Assembly (NCBI GenBank): GCA_934446675.1
Contig: CAKSEL010000003.1
Span: forward strand, 124,001 to 188,000
DNA: 64,000 bases
Source of the DNA: an uncultured Eubacteriales bacterium
Lineage (GTDB): Bacteria > Bacillota > Clostridia > Oscillospirales > CAG-382
Direction: 5' to 3'
The notes beneath the pieces are model-generated. The model was not told the origin of the DNA and did no database searches. It saw only the letters and a list, made by a program, of their open reading frames with translations. The position numbers were made by a program, and so were the translations under genes. Shown here piece after piece: positions 43,082 to 52,732 of the stretch. The first letter of the stretch is position 1, and each line of letters opens with the position of its first letter.

Positions 43082-43351
43082 TTAATCTGCTGTTTGCGCA
43101 CCGTCCGTTTCGGAATTGTCCGCAGTGCCGTTTGCGTCGGACGACATACCGATGTCCGTGCCGTCCGGGGAAAGCTGATTTTCGCCGTTTTCGGCGTATG
43201 TATCCGAAATATCCGTGCCGCCGGTGCCGAAATCAAATTCATGCTCTCCCGACATTGTTCTGAAACCGAAATGTATAAGCAAAACGGCAAGAATTCCGAA
43301 AACTATAAGCCCCGTAACAAACGCCGTGAGAAATATTTTAAAGTTCTGCAT
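43082..43351 (-). CDS. Small single-span membrane protein with acidic tail
   Basis: An 89-residue protein. Residues about 7-30 (FLTAFVTGLIVFGILAVLLI) form one membrane span; the rest is rich in Gly, Asp, Ser and Asn with no known motif. The first 32 residues resemble the N-terminal anchor of LytR-CpsA-Psr-type proteins of Clostridia, but no catalytic domain follows. It may be a truncated relic or a real small protein. AGGGG lies 9 bases before the ATG. It is divergent from the large Big_2 protein gene. Confidence 0.55.
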   Translation of the reverse strand: MQNFKIFLTAFVTGLIVFGILAVLLIHFGFRTMSGEHEFDFGTGGTDISDTYAENGENQLSPDGTDIGMSSDANGTADNSETDGAQTAD

Positions 43352-43441
43352 ATGTCCAACCCCTTTGTATAGAGTTTAGCACAGTTAAACTGTTTTGGCA
43401 ATAATTAAATCAATATTTTCAGAACTTAATTTTTAAAAAAA

Positions 43442-43470
43442 TTGACACGGAAAATATTTTGTGATATAAT
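43442..43470 (+). promoter_or_regulatory. Promoter of the Big_2 surface-protein gene
   Basis: TTGACA (43442-43447) and TATAAT (43465-43470) with a 17-base spacer. About 50 bases upstream, ACAGTT-A-AACTGT (43381-43393) is a short inverted repeat that could be an operator. Confidence 0.83.
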
Positions 43471-43549
43471 TTATGCGTATAGTTGTATTTTTGCTTAAAA
43501 TCCAGACAAAATCAGTGTATTTTGTATAATTCTGAAAGGAAAGTGTTCC

Positions 43550-46500
43550 ATGAAAAGGCTGTTTTCTGCTTTATCCGCGGTATTTGCATTGATTGCGCTT
43601 TCGGCTGCGGTCTGTGCTGCCGATGTTCTCCCGGATAACGGCGGAGTTTATAATATAGAATACCCCGGCGAGAGCTTCGGAGAGTATACGCTGCTTGTGA
43701 TAAAGGGCGTTTACGGCGAAGATCAGCTTGAAACGCTGCTGTCGAAGTATGCGGATTCCGACGTAATGTACCGTGAATATGCCGTAGCAGACGAAAACGG
43801 ACTCGTGAGATTTGATAACATTATTCCGAGATCGTATGCAGATTCTACGGCGATAATAGGCGGCACGGGACTTGAAAAGCCGTGCATTGCGGCGATACTG
43901 CGTCCGGACGGCGCGCTTGATGCCGAAACGCTTAAATTTTCCGAGCTTGAAGACGTTTATACCGTAAGCGGAAGCCTCGGAGAGGATATTGAAATAAACC
44001 TCGAGGCGCTTACATATGACTCTTTCGGATATCCTAGCCTTGAACAGCCGCAGACAGAATATTCCGTTTCGGGCGTCGGCGATAACAGCTCGGCGTATCT
44101 CTCGGCGGATAAAAAGACGCTTGTCATAAACAGATACGCAAAAGATATGACGTTTGAAGTTTCCGCAAAGGCGGCGGAGCTTTCGGACAGCGTGCAAGTA
44201 AACGTAAAGAGAGCACAGAGAGTTCCTTGCGCAATAAAGGCGTATACCGACGAAGGGCTTACAAACGCTGTTTCGTCGATTACGGTACAAGGAGCCGACG
44301 GCGTGTTTTCCCCGGCAGAGCTGTATTTTGATTTTACCGATAACTTCGGCGATAAAATAGATAGCAGCGCCGTTGTCGAATGTGACGGAAAGGTTGTAAC
44401 AGGAAATTTTGTGCCGGAAAAGGCAGGAACATATATACTCACGGCTTTTTCTGCGGATAACAGAAACGTTTTTGTAAATATAACGGTCGAGGCGCTGGAA
44501 AGACCGGATTATACCGGCGGCGCGCTTGAGCTTTATGAAAAAATAGCAGAGGCTAAAGAAGTTCTCGGCGGCAAAAATATAAGAATATTCGTAAGCGAAG
44601 AGAGCGGAAACGATATATACCCCGGTACGCGCTGGACTACGGAAAGTGAGTTTAACAAGCTTTCCGCGCAGACGGATTCGGCTGAGGATACTCTGAAACG
44701 CTTTTCAAACGGTGAGATTGCCGACAGTGTTGCAAAAGCTGCGGCGCGTAATCTGAATACAGCGCTGACCAAGTTCAATTCTTTGCTGAAGGACGGCAAG
44801 CGCATAGACGCGGATTCAATTACACTGAGCATTACCGAGGTTACTCTGGCATACGGAAAGAGCGCAACTCCGAAAGTAACCCTGTTGCCGTCAAAGAATA
44901 CCGAAAAGATCACCTGGTCAAGCTCCGACGATTCGGTTGCATCGGTTTCGCAATCCGGCGTCATTAAAGCAACCGGTAAGGGCACTGCCGTTATAACGGC
45001 GCAGACAAGAAACGGTATAAAGGCGTTCTGCACGGTTTATGCGGTGCGCCCCATAACAAAGCTCGTAACCTCCGAAACAAAGATAAGCCTCATAGTCGGC
45101 GCAAACGACTATCAGCTCTCGTACACGGCGTTCCCCGAAGATAATAACGATACCGTAAGATGGTACAGCTCAAACGAAAAGGTAGCAACGGTGTCTTATG
45201 AAGGTATGGTTCACGCGGTATCGGACGGAAGCGCAAAGATCTATGTCGAAAGTTCGGGCAAAAAGAAAGCGTATACGACCGTAAGCGTGGGACTCGGCGC
45301 GGATAAGGTTTCGTTTGTATCTGCACCGCAGACTGTTGCCGTCGGCAAGAATATAACGCTAAAGGCGTCAGCCTCAAGAATTGACGGCAGGCGTCCCATT
45401 GACAGCAAGGCTACGATTACGCAGATAAGCGGCGAGGAATACGGTTATTACGCACCCAACGGCAAGCTGTACGGCTTAAAGCCCGGCAGGGTCGTAATGA
45501 TGGCAGAGGCTGTAACGTCTCTCGATAAAGTAAGCACGGTAATTGAAATAGATATAGTTATCCCGGCGTCCGCAGTAAAGATGTCCGAGACAAAGATTTC
45601 CATGGTTGCCGGAGGAGATGATTTTGAACTTTCCGCGGTAATTTTTCCCGAAAACAGCACCGAGAGCCTGACATGGCAAAGCTCAAATCCGAATGTTGCC
45701 GAAGTTTCCGAAGACGGCGTTGTAACCGCGCTTTCAAAGGGTACGGCAAAGATCACGGCAAGGACGGGCAGCGGAAAAACCGCAACCTGTACGGTTACTG
45801 TCGGACTCGGCGCGGATATGGTGGAATTTACAAGCAAAATAACCTCTGCCGCAGTCGGAAAAACGCTTGCGCTCAAGGCTGCCGCTTCGAGAGATGATAA
45901 GCAAAAGCCGGTAAGCACGGCGGTAAGATATGAGATAATAAGCGGAAACGAATTTGCCGAAATAGACAAAAACGGAAAGCTCAAAGCTCTTGCGGTGGGA
46001 ACAGTGACAGTGCGCGCATATGCCGAGGCAAGCATAAACGGAGCATATGACGATATTGTTATAAATATTGTTGTGCCGGTAACGTCGCTTAAATTTGCTG
46101 TGTCAAAGCAGACCGCGGTTGTCGGGGACAGTCCGTTTAACCTTTATGAAATTCTCACGGTACAGCCGTTTGACAATACCGATATACTTACCTGGTCAAG
46201 CTCAAATGAAAATGTTGCGGACGTTGACGAATACGGAAATGTAACCGCGCTTTCAAAGGGCACGGCAAAAATTACCGTAATGAGCGGTTCGGGAAAGAGA
46301 GCGGTATGCACGTTTACTGTCGGACTGGGTGCCGATTCGGTTAAAATAACAAAGCCGTCGTCGCTGTCGTTAGCAGCAGGAAAAACGCTTAAGCTTAAAG
46401 CGTCGGCTGTAAGGGAAGATTCGCAGAAACCGGTTTCGTCGGATGTAATCTGGGAAAGCTCCGATGAGTCGATAGCGACGATTGACGCGCGCGGCAAGGT

Positions 46501-47365
46501 TACGGCGTCGCACAATTACGGCAGCGTCACGTTCACGGCGTTCGCAAAGTGCGGCACGGGTTCCGACAGCATAACGATAGATGTTGTCCCCGAACTTTAC
46601 AGCCTTAAAGCGCAGAGCACCGTTGTAAGCATGGAAGAGGGACAGAGCGTTGAAATCCTGCCGATGTTGACTGTCACAGCGCGCGACGGTGAAATTATTG
46701 ACGTACAAACCTATTGCGAGGTTACGTATAAGAGTACCTCTGCCGCAATAGTTTCGGTATCCTCCGACGGTATTGCCGAGGGTATCAAAAAGGGCAGAAC
46801 TACGGTAAAAGTCACCGTAAAGTGCGCGTCGGTCACAAAGAGCATTACAATTACATTTAATATAACCGAACCGTCTGCTGACAGCTTCGGCGAAGAGAAA
46901 ATCCCGGATAACGAAGATAATTCGGACAACGAAATTCCCGATAATGCGGATAATTTGGACAACTCCGATAATGCAGAAATACCTGAGGATATAACAAAAC
47001 CCGAAATCCCCGAAAACGGCGAAAATTCCGGCAGTGACGGCGAAAATACGCTGCCCGAAACGTCCGATAATGACACCGCTGACGGTACGGACGGTGCCGA
47101 AAACGCACAAGATGCGGACAGTAACGATAAAACCGGCAATGCGGATAATCCGGAGGGCACGGGAAATACGGAAACCGCGGACAATGAGAAAGATTACGAA
47201 AATTCCGGAGACGTGAAAGACCGGCAGGGCGAAAATGCCGGAAGTACGGAAAGTTCCGCAAACCCCGAAAACGCAGAAAGCTACGAAACTGTGGAAAACA
47301 CGGATTTTACGGACAGTTCCGTTCTGCCGGAAAGCGCGGCTGAATTTGCACTGAGCACGTGTTAA
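43550..47365 (+). CDS. Large secreted protein with bacterial Ig-like (Big_2) repeats
   Basis: A 1271-residue exported protein; signal peptide about 1-24. Residues about 25-125 are the same unnamed domain found in the dockerin protein at 31811-32590. From about 423 to 1115 there are roughly eight Big_2-like modules, each with WSSSDDSVASVSQSGVI- or GTAVITA-type strands. They are arranged partly as units of about 170 residues in which VGLGAD recurs three times. The last 150 residues are a disordered Asp/Asn/Glu/Pro-rich tail. No LPXTG or SLH anchor is visible. Likely a long stalk-like surface or matrix protein. AAAGGAAAG precedes the ATG. The LRR protein gene follows after 68 bases. Confidence 0.88.
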   Translation: MKRLFSALSAVFALIALSAAVCAADVLPDNGGVYNIEYPGESFGEYTLLVIKGVYGEDQLETLLSKYADSDVMYREYAVADENGLVRFDNIIPRSYADSTAIIGGTGLEKPCIAAILRPDGALDAETLKFSELEDVYTVSGSLGEDIEINLEALTYDSFGYPSLEQPQTEYSVSGVGDNSSAYLSADKKTLVINRYAKDMTFEVSAKAAELSDSVQVNVKRAQRVPCAIKAYTDEGLTNAVSSITVQGADGVFSPAELYFDFTDNFGDKIDSSAVVECDGKVVTGNFVPEKAGTYILTAFSADNRNVFVNITVEALERPDYTGGALELYEKIAEAKEVLGGKNIRIFVSEESGNDIYPGTRWTTESEFNKLSAQTDSAEDTLKRFSNGEIADSVAKAAARNLNTALTKFNSLLKDGKRIDADSITLSITEVTLAYGKSATPKVTLLPSKNTEKITWSSSDDSVASVSQSGVIKATGKGTAVITAQTRNGIKAFCTVYAVRPITKLVTSETKISLIVGANDYQLSYTAFPEDNNDTVRWYSSNEKVATVSYEGMVHAVSDGSAKIYVESSGKKKAYTTVSVGLGADKVSFVSAPQTVAVGKNITLKASASRIDGRRPIDSKATITQISGEEYGYYAPNGKLYGLKPGRVVMMAEAVTSLDKVSTVIEIDIVIPASAVKMSETKISMVAGGDDFELSAVIFPENSTESLTWQSSNPNVAEVSEDGVVTALSKGTAKITARTGSGKTATCTVTVGLGADMVEFTSKITSAAVGKTLALKAAASRDDKQKPVSTAVRYEIISGNEFAEIDKNGKLKALAVGTVTVRAYAEASINGAYDDIVINIVVPVTSLKFAVSKQTAVVGDSPFNLYEILTVQPFDNTDILTWSSSNENVADVDEYGNVTALSKGTAKITVMSGSGKRAVCTFTVGLGADSVKITKPSSLSLAAGKTLKLKASAVREDSQKPVSSDVIWESSDESIATIDARGKVTASHNYGSVTFTAFAKCGTGSDSITIDVVPELYSLKAQSTVVSMEEGQSVEILPMLTVTARDGEIIDVQTYCEVTYKSTSAAIVSVSSDGIAEGIKKGRTTVKVTVKCASVTKSITITFNITEPSADSFGEEKIPDNEDNSDNEIPDNADNLDNSDNAEIPEDITKPEIPENGENSGSDGENTLPETSDNDTADGTDGAENAQDADSNDKTGNADNPEGTGNTETADNEKDYENSGDVKDRQGENAGSTESSANPENAESYETVENTDFTDSSVLPESAAEFALSTC

Positions 47366-47433
47366 GCGTAAATTAAAACGTATACTCCAATTTAAGCATA
47401 AAACTTATACGATTATTATTTAGGAGAGAGAAC

Positions 47434-48825
47434 ATGAACAACAGACATTCAAGGCTGTTTGCAGCCGCATTGATTGCGGTGAGCGCCGCAGTCTGCACCG
47501 GTGTGTGCGCATTTGCCGCAGAGGACGCATTTACGGCAGAGCAGGCACATGAAACGGAGCAAAAGGACGTTCCCGAAATAACCGAAACTGCAGATGAAGT
47601 GAGCGTAGAGCCGTCTGAAACCGCCGGACTTTTTGCCGATTCAAACGGACTTACTTATACTCTTAACGAAAGCGATAAAACAGCCTCTGTCGGCGGACTG
47701 AAACGCGACTATAATACGTCGGGATATTCTTCCTCGGACGGTAATCTTTCGGTTCCGATGACTGTTACATTTGACGGCACGTCGTATAAGGTAACAGGGA
47801 TAGAATCCTATGCCTTTGCTTACTGCAAGGATCTGAAAAGCATAACTTTGAGATATAATATTGCCGAGATCGGCAGCGGAGCATTTGCGGGCTGCGAAAA
47901 TCTTACCAAAATATCTCTCTCGCCCACAACAAACCGTTATTTCAAAGTCTCCTCCGACGGAACATATCTCTGCAATAAGAGCGGAGATACGCTTATTGCA
48001 TATGCCGACGGTACGGGCAGAGAAACTTTCGGTATTCCGTCGGGCATAAAGACTGTTGCCGCAGGAGCGTTTGAGGGAACAAAGAACCTTAAGACCTTAA
48101 ATGTTTCGGGCACTGAAAAGATCGAGCCGTTTGCCTTTGCAGACAGCAGTATAAAGTCTCTTGTATGCAGCGCCGACGCCATAGAGGACGGAACTTTTGC
48201 GCAGGGCAAAATAGAATGTGTTGCGATAATGTCGCAATCTCTTTCCAAGATCGGCAGAGCTGCGTTCTATAACTGCAAAAATCTTAAAACGCTTATAATT
48301 CCGGGCGTTGAGGTGCTGTCCGAGGACGCGCTTTACGGCTGTTCGGCTCTTGAACGCATAGTTTTTGCGACGGCGCCGGATGAGATAAAGGACGGCGCTT
48401 TTTACGGAATACCGTCGTCGTGTAAGCTTGTCTATAAGACGGGCAGTACCGTTTTTGACAGCTATAAATCAAAATTTGCGTCGGAAATCTATACTTCCGG
48501 CAGCTTTAAGTATCAGAATTCCGTTTCGGACGCGGTTCTGACAGGAGAAGCCTTCCTGTGCCGCAAGGCGGATAATTCTTCGGACGTTTACTTTGCGGTA
48601 TATAACGGTACAAATGCATCTGAGACCGTAACGGCTTACGTTGCGTTCTATACGGACGATAACAGAATGTGCGGTGCGGCGGTCACGGAGCCGACAGAGC
48701 TTGCCGCGTATGAATCGCATACGTTTTCGGTAAGTGCGCCGTCGGAGTTTTCACGCTATACGGTGATACTTCTTGACGAAAATCTTTCTCCTCTCGGAAT
48801 TGTGCTCGGAGATACGGCGGACTGA
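47434..48825 (+). CDS. Secreted BspA-type LRR_5 protein
   Basis: A 463-residue exported protein with a signal peptide ending near AFAAED (about residue 30). Residues about 100-330 contain LRR_5 units (IESYAFAYCKDLKSITL, IGSGAFAGCENLTKISL, IGRAAFYNCKNLKTLII). The C-terminal 110 residues are a beta-rich domain (FAVYNGTNASETVTAYVAFY) found in other clostridial exoproteins. Probably a surface-binding protein. AGGAGAGAG precedes the ATG. It lies 68 bases after the Big_2 gene, with no terminator seen between, so the two are probably co-expressed. Confidence 0.85.
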   Translation: MNNRHSRLFAAALIAVSAAVCTGVCAFAAEDAFTAEQAHETEQKDVPEITETADEVSVEPSETAGLFADSNGLTYTLNESDKTASVGGLKRDYNTSGYSSSDGNLSVPMTVTFDGTSYKVTGIESYAFAYCKDLKSITLRYNIAEIGSGAFAGCENLTKISLSPTTNRYFKVSSDGTYLCNKSGDTLIAYADGTGRETFGIPSGIKTVAAGAFEGTKNLKTLNVSGTEKIEPFAFADSSIKSLVCSADAIEDGTFAQGKIECVAIMSQSLSKIGRAAFYNCKNLKTLIIPGVEVLSEDALYGCSALERIVFATAPDEIKDGAFYGIPSSCKLVYKTGSTVFDSYKSKFASEIYTSGSFKYQNSVSDAVLTGEAFLCRKADNSSDVYFAVYNGTNASETVTAYVAFYTDDNRMCGAAVTEPTELAAYESHTFSVSAPSEFSRYTVILLDENLSPLGIVLGDTAD

Positions 48826-48845
48826 AATATTTGTGTAAATACATG

Positions 48846-48875
48846 ACCGGTGCAGTAGAATACACCGGTTTTTGT
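48846..48875 (+). terminator. Terminator after the LRR_5 gene
   Basis: ACCGGTG (48846-48852) and CACCGGT (48863-48869) with a 10-base loop, followed by TTTTGTG. Confidence 0.88.
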
Positions 48876-48965
48876 GTTGCTTTTTCGGAATGTTTGTGAT
48901 AGAATAAATCGACAAAACCGTTTGTGGCGGAAAAGGTGTCAAATGAGAAAGGTCGTGGATCATAA

Positions 48966-50318
48966 ATGAAGGCAATACAGTTTGAAACAACGCAGAGCTT
49001 TTTTATGCGCAGCTATCCGCTGCAGCCCACGGGAGGCAGAATGTGCGGCGTTGACGTTATTAATACGGCAGAAACTCCGAATGACGGAAATTTCGGCGGC
49101 TTTGGCGTTGCGGTCACGGGCAGCTCGTGCTATAACCTTAATTTAATGTCCCCTGAGGACAGAAACGCTTTTCTTAAAAGCATATATTCCGAAGACGGGC
49201 TCGGACTTTCGGTGTGCAGGCTCAGCATAGGTTCAAGCGATTATTCCGCAGAACTTTATACGTATGACGACGTGGAATCCGATACGGCTCTCGAACATTT
49301 TTCCGTTGAAAGAGACGACGGATATATTGTGCCCGTAATAAATGAGATACTTTCTATAAGACCGGATATGTATGTCTTTGCGTCTCCCTGGTCGCCTCCC
49401 GGCTGGATGAAAACCGGCGGTTCGATATGCGGCGGATTTATGCGCGAAGAATTTATAAACTGCTACGCCGATTATATCATACGCTTTATAGAAGAATATG
49501 CAAAACGCGGAATAAAGATAGACGCGCTTACCGCGCAGAACGAACCCGAAACCGATCAGTGCGGAAAAATGCCCACCTGTATCTGGCACCCGGATATTGA
49601 GGCAAAGTTTATAATCGCATTAAAGAAGAAACTCGTAAGCCGCGGCATTGACGTTAAAGTATGGATGCATGACCACAATTTCAGCGGCTGGCCGAAGGTG
49701 CTCTGGCAGCTCGGCAAATATCCGGAGCTTGCAAAAAGCTGCGACGGCGTAGCGTTCCATTATTACGAAGGCGCGCCCGAGGACACCGATAACGTAATGC
49801 GCGAATACCCGTCTCTCGAATGGCATTTTACCGAAGGCGGACCGAGACTCTATGACAATTACGCAGCGGATTGGTGCAAGTGGTCAACGATACTTTCAAG
49901 GTCGCTGAAACACGGCTGTACTACGTTTACCGGCTGGAATCTTATGCTTGACGAAGTCGGCGGACCGAATATCGGACCTTTCTTCTGCGGAGGGCTTGCC
50001 ACGCGCAACAGTGTGAGCGGAGAGCTTAGTTACAGCGGACAGTACCGTGCTTTTTGCCACTATTCAAAATATATAAAGCGCGGTGCGCGGATATATAACG
50101 CCGATACTTCAAGAAAGGCAAACAGCCTGTTCAGCTTTGCGGATTCCGCAAAATTTGCCGAAGTGTGCGCCGCGTCAAATCCTGACGGTACGTTTGTGCT
50201 GGTTGTGACCAATCCTAACGGCGAAAAGCGCCAGTTACAGTATTACGGATTCGGAAAATGGTGGTACATCGAGGCGCTGCCCAACTCCGTTTCAACAATA
50301 GTTTTTGAAAACGACTGA
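48966..50318 (+). CDS. Glycoside hydrolase family 30
   Basis: A 450-residue (beta/alpha)8 hydrolase with C-terminal beta domain. The acid/base Glu is in TAQNEPE (Glu193) and the nucleophile in FTEGG (Glu290); SPWSPPGWMK and FTGWNLMLDE are further GH30 signatures. No signal peptide, so it should act inside the cell. GH30 enzymes cleave glucosylceramide, beta-1,6-glucan, fucosides or xylans; the pattern is nearest to glucosylceramidase/beta-glucosidase-type members, but the substrate is uncertain. AAAGG lies 13 bases upstream of the ATG. A glucan synthase/phosphorylase-like gene lies further downstream. Confidence 0.9.
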   Translation: MKAIQFETTQSFFMRSYPLQPTGGRMCGVDVINTAETPNDGNFGGFGVAVTGSSCYNLNLMSPEDRNAFLKSIYSEDGLGLSVCRLSIGSSDYSAELYTYDDVESDTALEHFSVERDDGYIVPVINEILSIRPDMYVFASPWSPPGWMKTGGSICGGFMREEFINCYADYIIRFIEEYAKRGIKIDALTAQNEPETDQCGKMPTCIWHPDIEAKFIIALKKKLVSRGIDVKVWMHDHNFSGWPKVLWQLGKYPELAKSCDGVAFHYYEGAPEDTDNVMREYPSLEWHFTEGGPRLYDNYAADWCKWSTILSRSLKHGCTTFTGWNLMLDEVGGPNIGPFFCGGLATRNSVSGELSYSGQYRAFCHYSKYIKRGARIYNADTSRKANSLFSFADSAKFAEVCAASNPDGTFVLVVTNPNGEKRQLQYYGFGKWWYIEALPNSVSTIVFEND

Positions 50319-50361
50319 TTTTTGCTTTTATAAAAATTACGAAAGGAACGTGTTTTAAAAG

Positions 50362-51444
50362 TTGAGAAATTCCAACCATACTACCCTTGCCGCAGTGCTT
50401 ATAGTGCTTGCGCTGTTTGCAAATTACAGCATATATTCAAAGATAATCACCGATACTCTGCCCAAAGCCGAATATACCGAACCGCAGAATACAGAGCTTA
50501 CGGCGGCTCAGAAGGCGGAGCTTGAGAGAAAACAGCGCGAAGAAGATATACTTAATAATTATACGGGTCTTACCGCGACAGGGAACGATACAAAGTGCGG
50601 CGAGCTTATTCTCGTAAACAAACAGCACCTGTTCGATTTTGACGCAAGGGCGACGCTTTTTGAAACCGAACTTCCAGAGAGCATATATCAGAAAAAGACC
50701 GATAATTACTATGTAAAAAATGTAAATATCTCTCTCAATCAAAGCGCGATTGAAGCACTCAATAAGCTTCTTGACGATTTTGCCGCCGAGACCGGACACA
50801 AGGATATAATCATAGTGGACGCATTTCGTTCCTATGAAACGCAGCAGGTGGTTCTTGACGCAAAGATCGCGCAGTACGGCGAGGAACAGGGCAGACTTAT
50901 CGCAACCGAACCCGGCGCAAGCGAGCATCATTCGGGATACGCGATAGATCTCAGCCTTTATATAAACTCGCAGCAGCTCGACTACGACGGCACGGGAGAT
51001 TATGAGTGGATAACCCAAAACTGCGCAAAATACGGCTTTGTAATACGCTATCCCGAAGGAAAAACAAATATTACGGAGATAGACTATGAGCCGTGGCACT
51101 TAAGATACGTCGGAATTCCGCACGCAAAGTATATGACCGAGAATAATCTCTGCCTTGAGGAATATATCGAAAAGCTTGCGCTTTACCCGATAGACAGCGA
51201 AAGACTTAAAATTACCGATTACGACGGCAATAATTACGAGGTGTATTCCGTCGGCGTTCCGTCGGATGGTTCAGAGATAAAGGTGCCGAAAAATAAGCCG
51301 TATACGCTGTCCGGAGATAATGCCGGACATATAATAGTCACGGTTTCGGAAAACGCGCAGACCGCACAGAACGGCGAATCTCCGTCACAGTCCGTGGATA
51401 GCGCGCAAAGCTCCGATAACACGGAAAACGTGACAGTCGGCTGA
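50362..51444 (+). CDS. VanY-type D-alanyl-D-alanine carboxypeptidase (M15B)
   Basis: A 360-residue membrane-anchored peptidase. A single N-terminal span (about 9-29) is followed by a linker, then the M15B domain. The zinc ligands are in SEHHSGYAID (His189, Asp196) and EPWHLRY (His246), with Glu243 as the catalytic base; DAFRSYETQQ also matches. It trims the terminal D-Ala of peptidoglycan stem peptides outside the membrane. Start is TTG at 50362; the purine-rich AAAGGAACG is 14 bases away, a little far. The C-terminal 70 residues are a low-complexity tail. It follows GH30 by 43 bases, but no glycopeptide-resistance genes are nearby, so wall turnover is likelier than resistance. Confidence 0.88.
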   Translation: MRNSNHTTLAAVLIVLALFANYSIYSKIITDTLPKAEYTEPQNTELTAAQKAELERKQREEDILNNYTGLTATGNDTKCGELILVNKQHLFDFDARATLFETELPESIYQKKTDNYYVKNVNISLNQSAIEALNKLLDDFAAETGHKDIIIVDAFRSYETQQVVLDAKIAQYGEEQGRLIATEPGASEHHSGYAIDLSLYINSQQLDYDGTGDYEWITQNCAKYGFVIRYPEGKTNITEIDYEPWHLRYVGIPHAKYMTENNLCLEEYIEKLALYPIDSERLKITDYDGNNYEVYSVGVPSDGSEIKVPKNKPYTLSGDNAGHIIVTVSENAQTAQNGESPSQSVDSAQSSDNTENVTVG

Positions 51445-51480
51445 CGGATACGGAATATTTAATACGGCTTAAATTAAAAT

Positions 51481-52419
51481 ATGAAAGATATAAACAGTAT
51501 AAACGCAAGAATTCTCGACAGACTTTCGCTTTATCTCAATTTAATGCCGGACGCGGTGACAAAAGAGCAGCTTTTTGAGTTTGCGGGGCAAAACGCGTCG
51601 GAAGAACAGCTTGAATATGCCTTCGGCTGTCTGCTTTCGTCGTACTGCGCGCTTGATACGGACGACGGCGCGGATATGCGCATTTTCCGCGATTGTTTTA
51701 CAAAAATTCCGCGTCTGCTTGACGTTTCTGAGTATAAAAACGACAAATATTTCAAGCTCATCGAATTTCCCGAACATAAACGCGGCGCATGGGAGTTCAG
51801 AAAGCAGAAATTCAAGCCCTGCGAGGCTTTTCTGTATGACGAAACACGAGTCTGTCCCGACGGACTTCTCAAACCCTGTATAGGATTTTTCACGGAGGAG
51901 TTTGAGTACCCTGCCGTACTCCAGAACGGCAGAGAATGGATAACCGTAACTCCGCACGAGATAAACACCACAAAGCCGGCGCTTGACGCCTGCTTCGGAA
52001 ACGTGCTCACCTACGGCTTGGGATTCGGGTATTTCACTTTGCTTGCGTCTTTAAAGAAAAATGTAAACAGCGTTACGGTTGTCGAGCTTGACGCGGACGC
52101 GGTGAGCCTTTTTAAGGAGTATATTCTTCCGCAGTTTCCCGACAAGGACAAGGTGCGCATTGTAAATGAGGACGCGTTTGAGTTTGCGGCGGATAAAAAC
52201 AAAAGCTCCGGCTTTGATTTTGTGTTCGCGGATATATGGCACGATCCGTCCGACGGCGTGGGAATGTACGAAAAATTCAAAATTCTCGAAAACCGCGGTT
52301 CCGGTACGCGTTACTGCTATTGGATAGAAAAAACGCTGAAGTGGTATATTGCTCATAACACTCAAAATGATCTATCCTGCGCTCCCGGCGCAAATTTTGA
52401 GGTTTTTGGAACCCGATAA
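51481..52419 (+). CDS. Class I SAM-dependent methyltransferase-like protein
   Basis: A 312-residue protein. Residues about 175-260 form a Rossmann fold of the spermidine synthase/methyltransferase type: YGLGFGYFTLLAS (motif I near 178), VTVVELDADAVSLFKE (motif II acidic residue) and NEDAFEFA. The N-terminal 150 residues are a separate helical and beta region with CIGFFTEEFEYPAVLQNGREW that I do not recognise. The ATG has no good ribosome binding site. It follows the VanY gene by 36 bases. Substrate unknown; polyamine synthase activity cannot be excluded. Confidence 0.7.
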   Translation: MKDINSINARILDRLSLYLNLMPDAVTKEQLFEFAGQNASEEQLEYAFGCLLSSYCALDTDDGADMRIFRDCFTKIPRLLDVSEYKNDKYFKLIEFPEHKRGAWEFRKQKFKPCEAFLYDETRVCPDGLLKPCIGFFTEEFEYPAVLQNGREWITVTPHEINTTKPALDACFGNVLTYGLGFGYFTLLASLKKNVNSVTVVELDADAVSLFKEYILPQFPDKDKVRIVNEDAFEFAADKNKSSGFDFVFADIWHDPSDGVGMYEKFKILENRGSGTRYCYWIEKTLKWYIAHNTQNDLSCAPGANFEVFGTR

Positions 52420-52516
52420 AACCTATCATTTATGTATGCTTTGTACAAAATCACATCGCTTAAAAGCCGATGTTTGTCCGCGTATGTACAAAATGCGAAA
52501 GTTTGCATAAATGCTA

Positions 52517-52545
52517 TTGACAAAAAGTGCATGGAGTGGTAAAAT
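52517..52545 (+). promoter_or_regulatory. Promoter of the metNIQ operon leader
   Basis: TTGACA (52517-52522) and TAAAAT (52540-52545) with a 17-base spacer. Transcription should begin near 52552 and give a leader of about 234 bases before metN. No SAM-I/S-box or T-box motif is visible in it. Confidence 0.83.
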
Positions 52546-52600
52546 ACATAGCGTAATCAAGAAACGGCAGAACAAAAGCCGAAAACACGAGGTAACGGAC

Positions 52601-52705
52601 ATGACAGCAAGACGAATGTGCGAAATGGATATGCATATGTACACAGCTATGTGTATGTACCTTGACGCGCAGAAAAATAAACGTCCCTTACCGAAAGAGG
52701 CATAA
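52601..52705 (+). CDS. Methionine-rich leader peptide of metNIQ
   Basis: A 34-codon reading frame with a good ribosome binding site (GAGGT, 8 bases before the ATG). It starts MTARRMCEMDMHMYTAMCMY: seven Met codons in the first 19 (positions 1, 6, 9, 11, 13, 17, 19). It lies between the promoter and an intrinsic terminator that stands before metN, a methionine ABC importer gene. This is the layout of amino-acid attenuators such as trpL or hisL. Ribosomes stalling at Met codons during starvation would allow metNIQ transcription. The peptide itself has no other recognisable feature. I know of no named family for it. Confidence 0.72.
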   Translation: MTARRMCEMDMHMYTAMCMYLDAQKNKRPLPKEA

Positions 52706-52732
52706 TCTTAGTTGCGGTAAACTGAAATTTTT

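Noticed and set aside
46880..47365. Cell-wall sorting signal at the end of the Big_2 protein
   Set aside because: No LPXTG-like motif, hydrophobic stretch or basic tail follows the acidic region.
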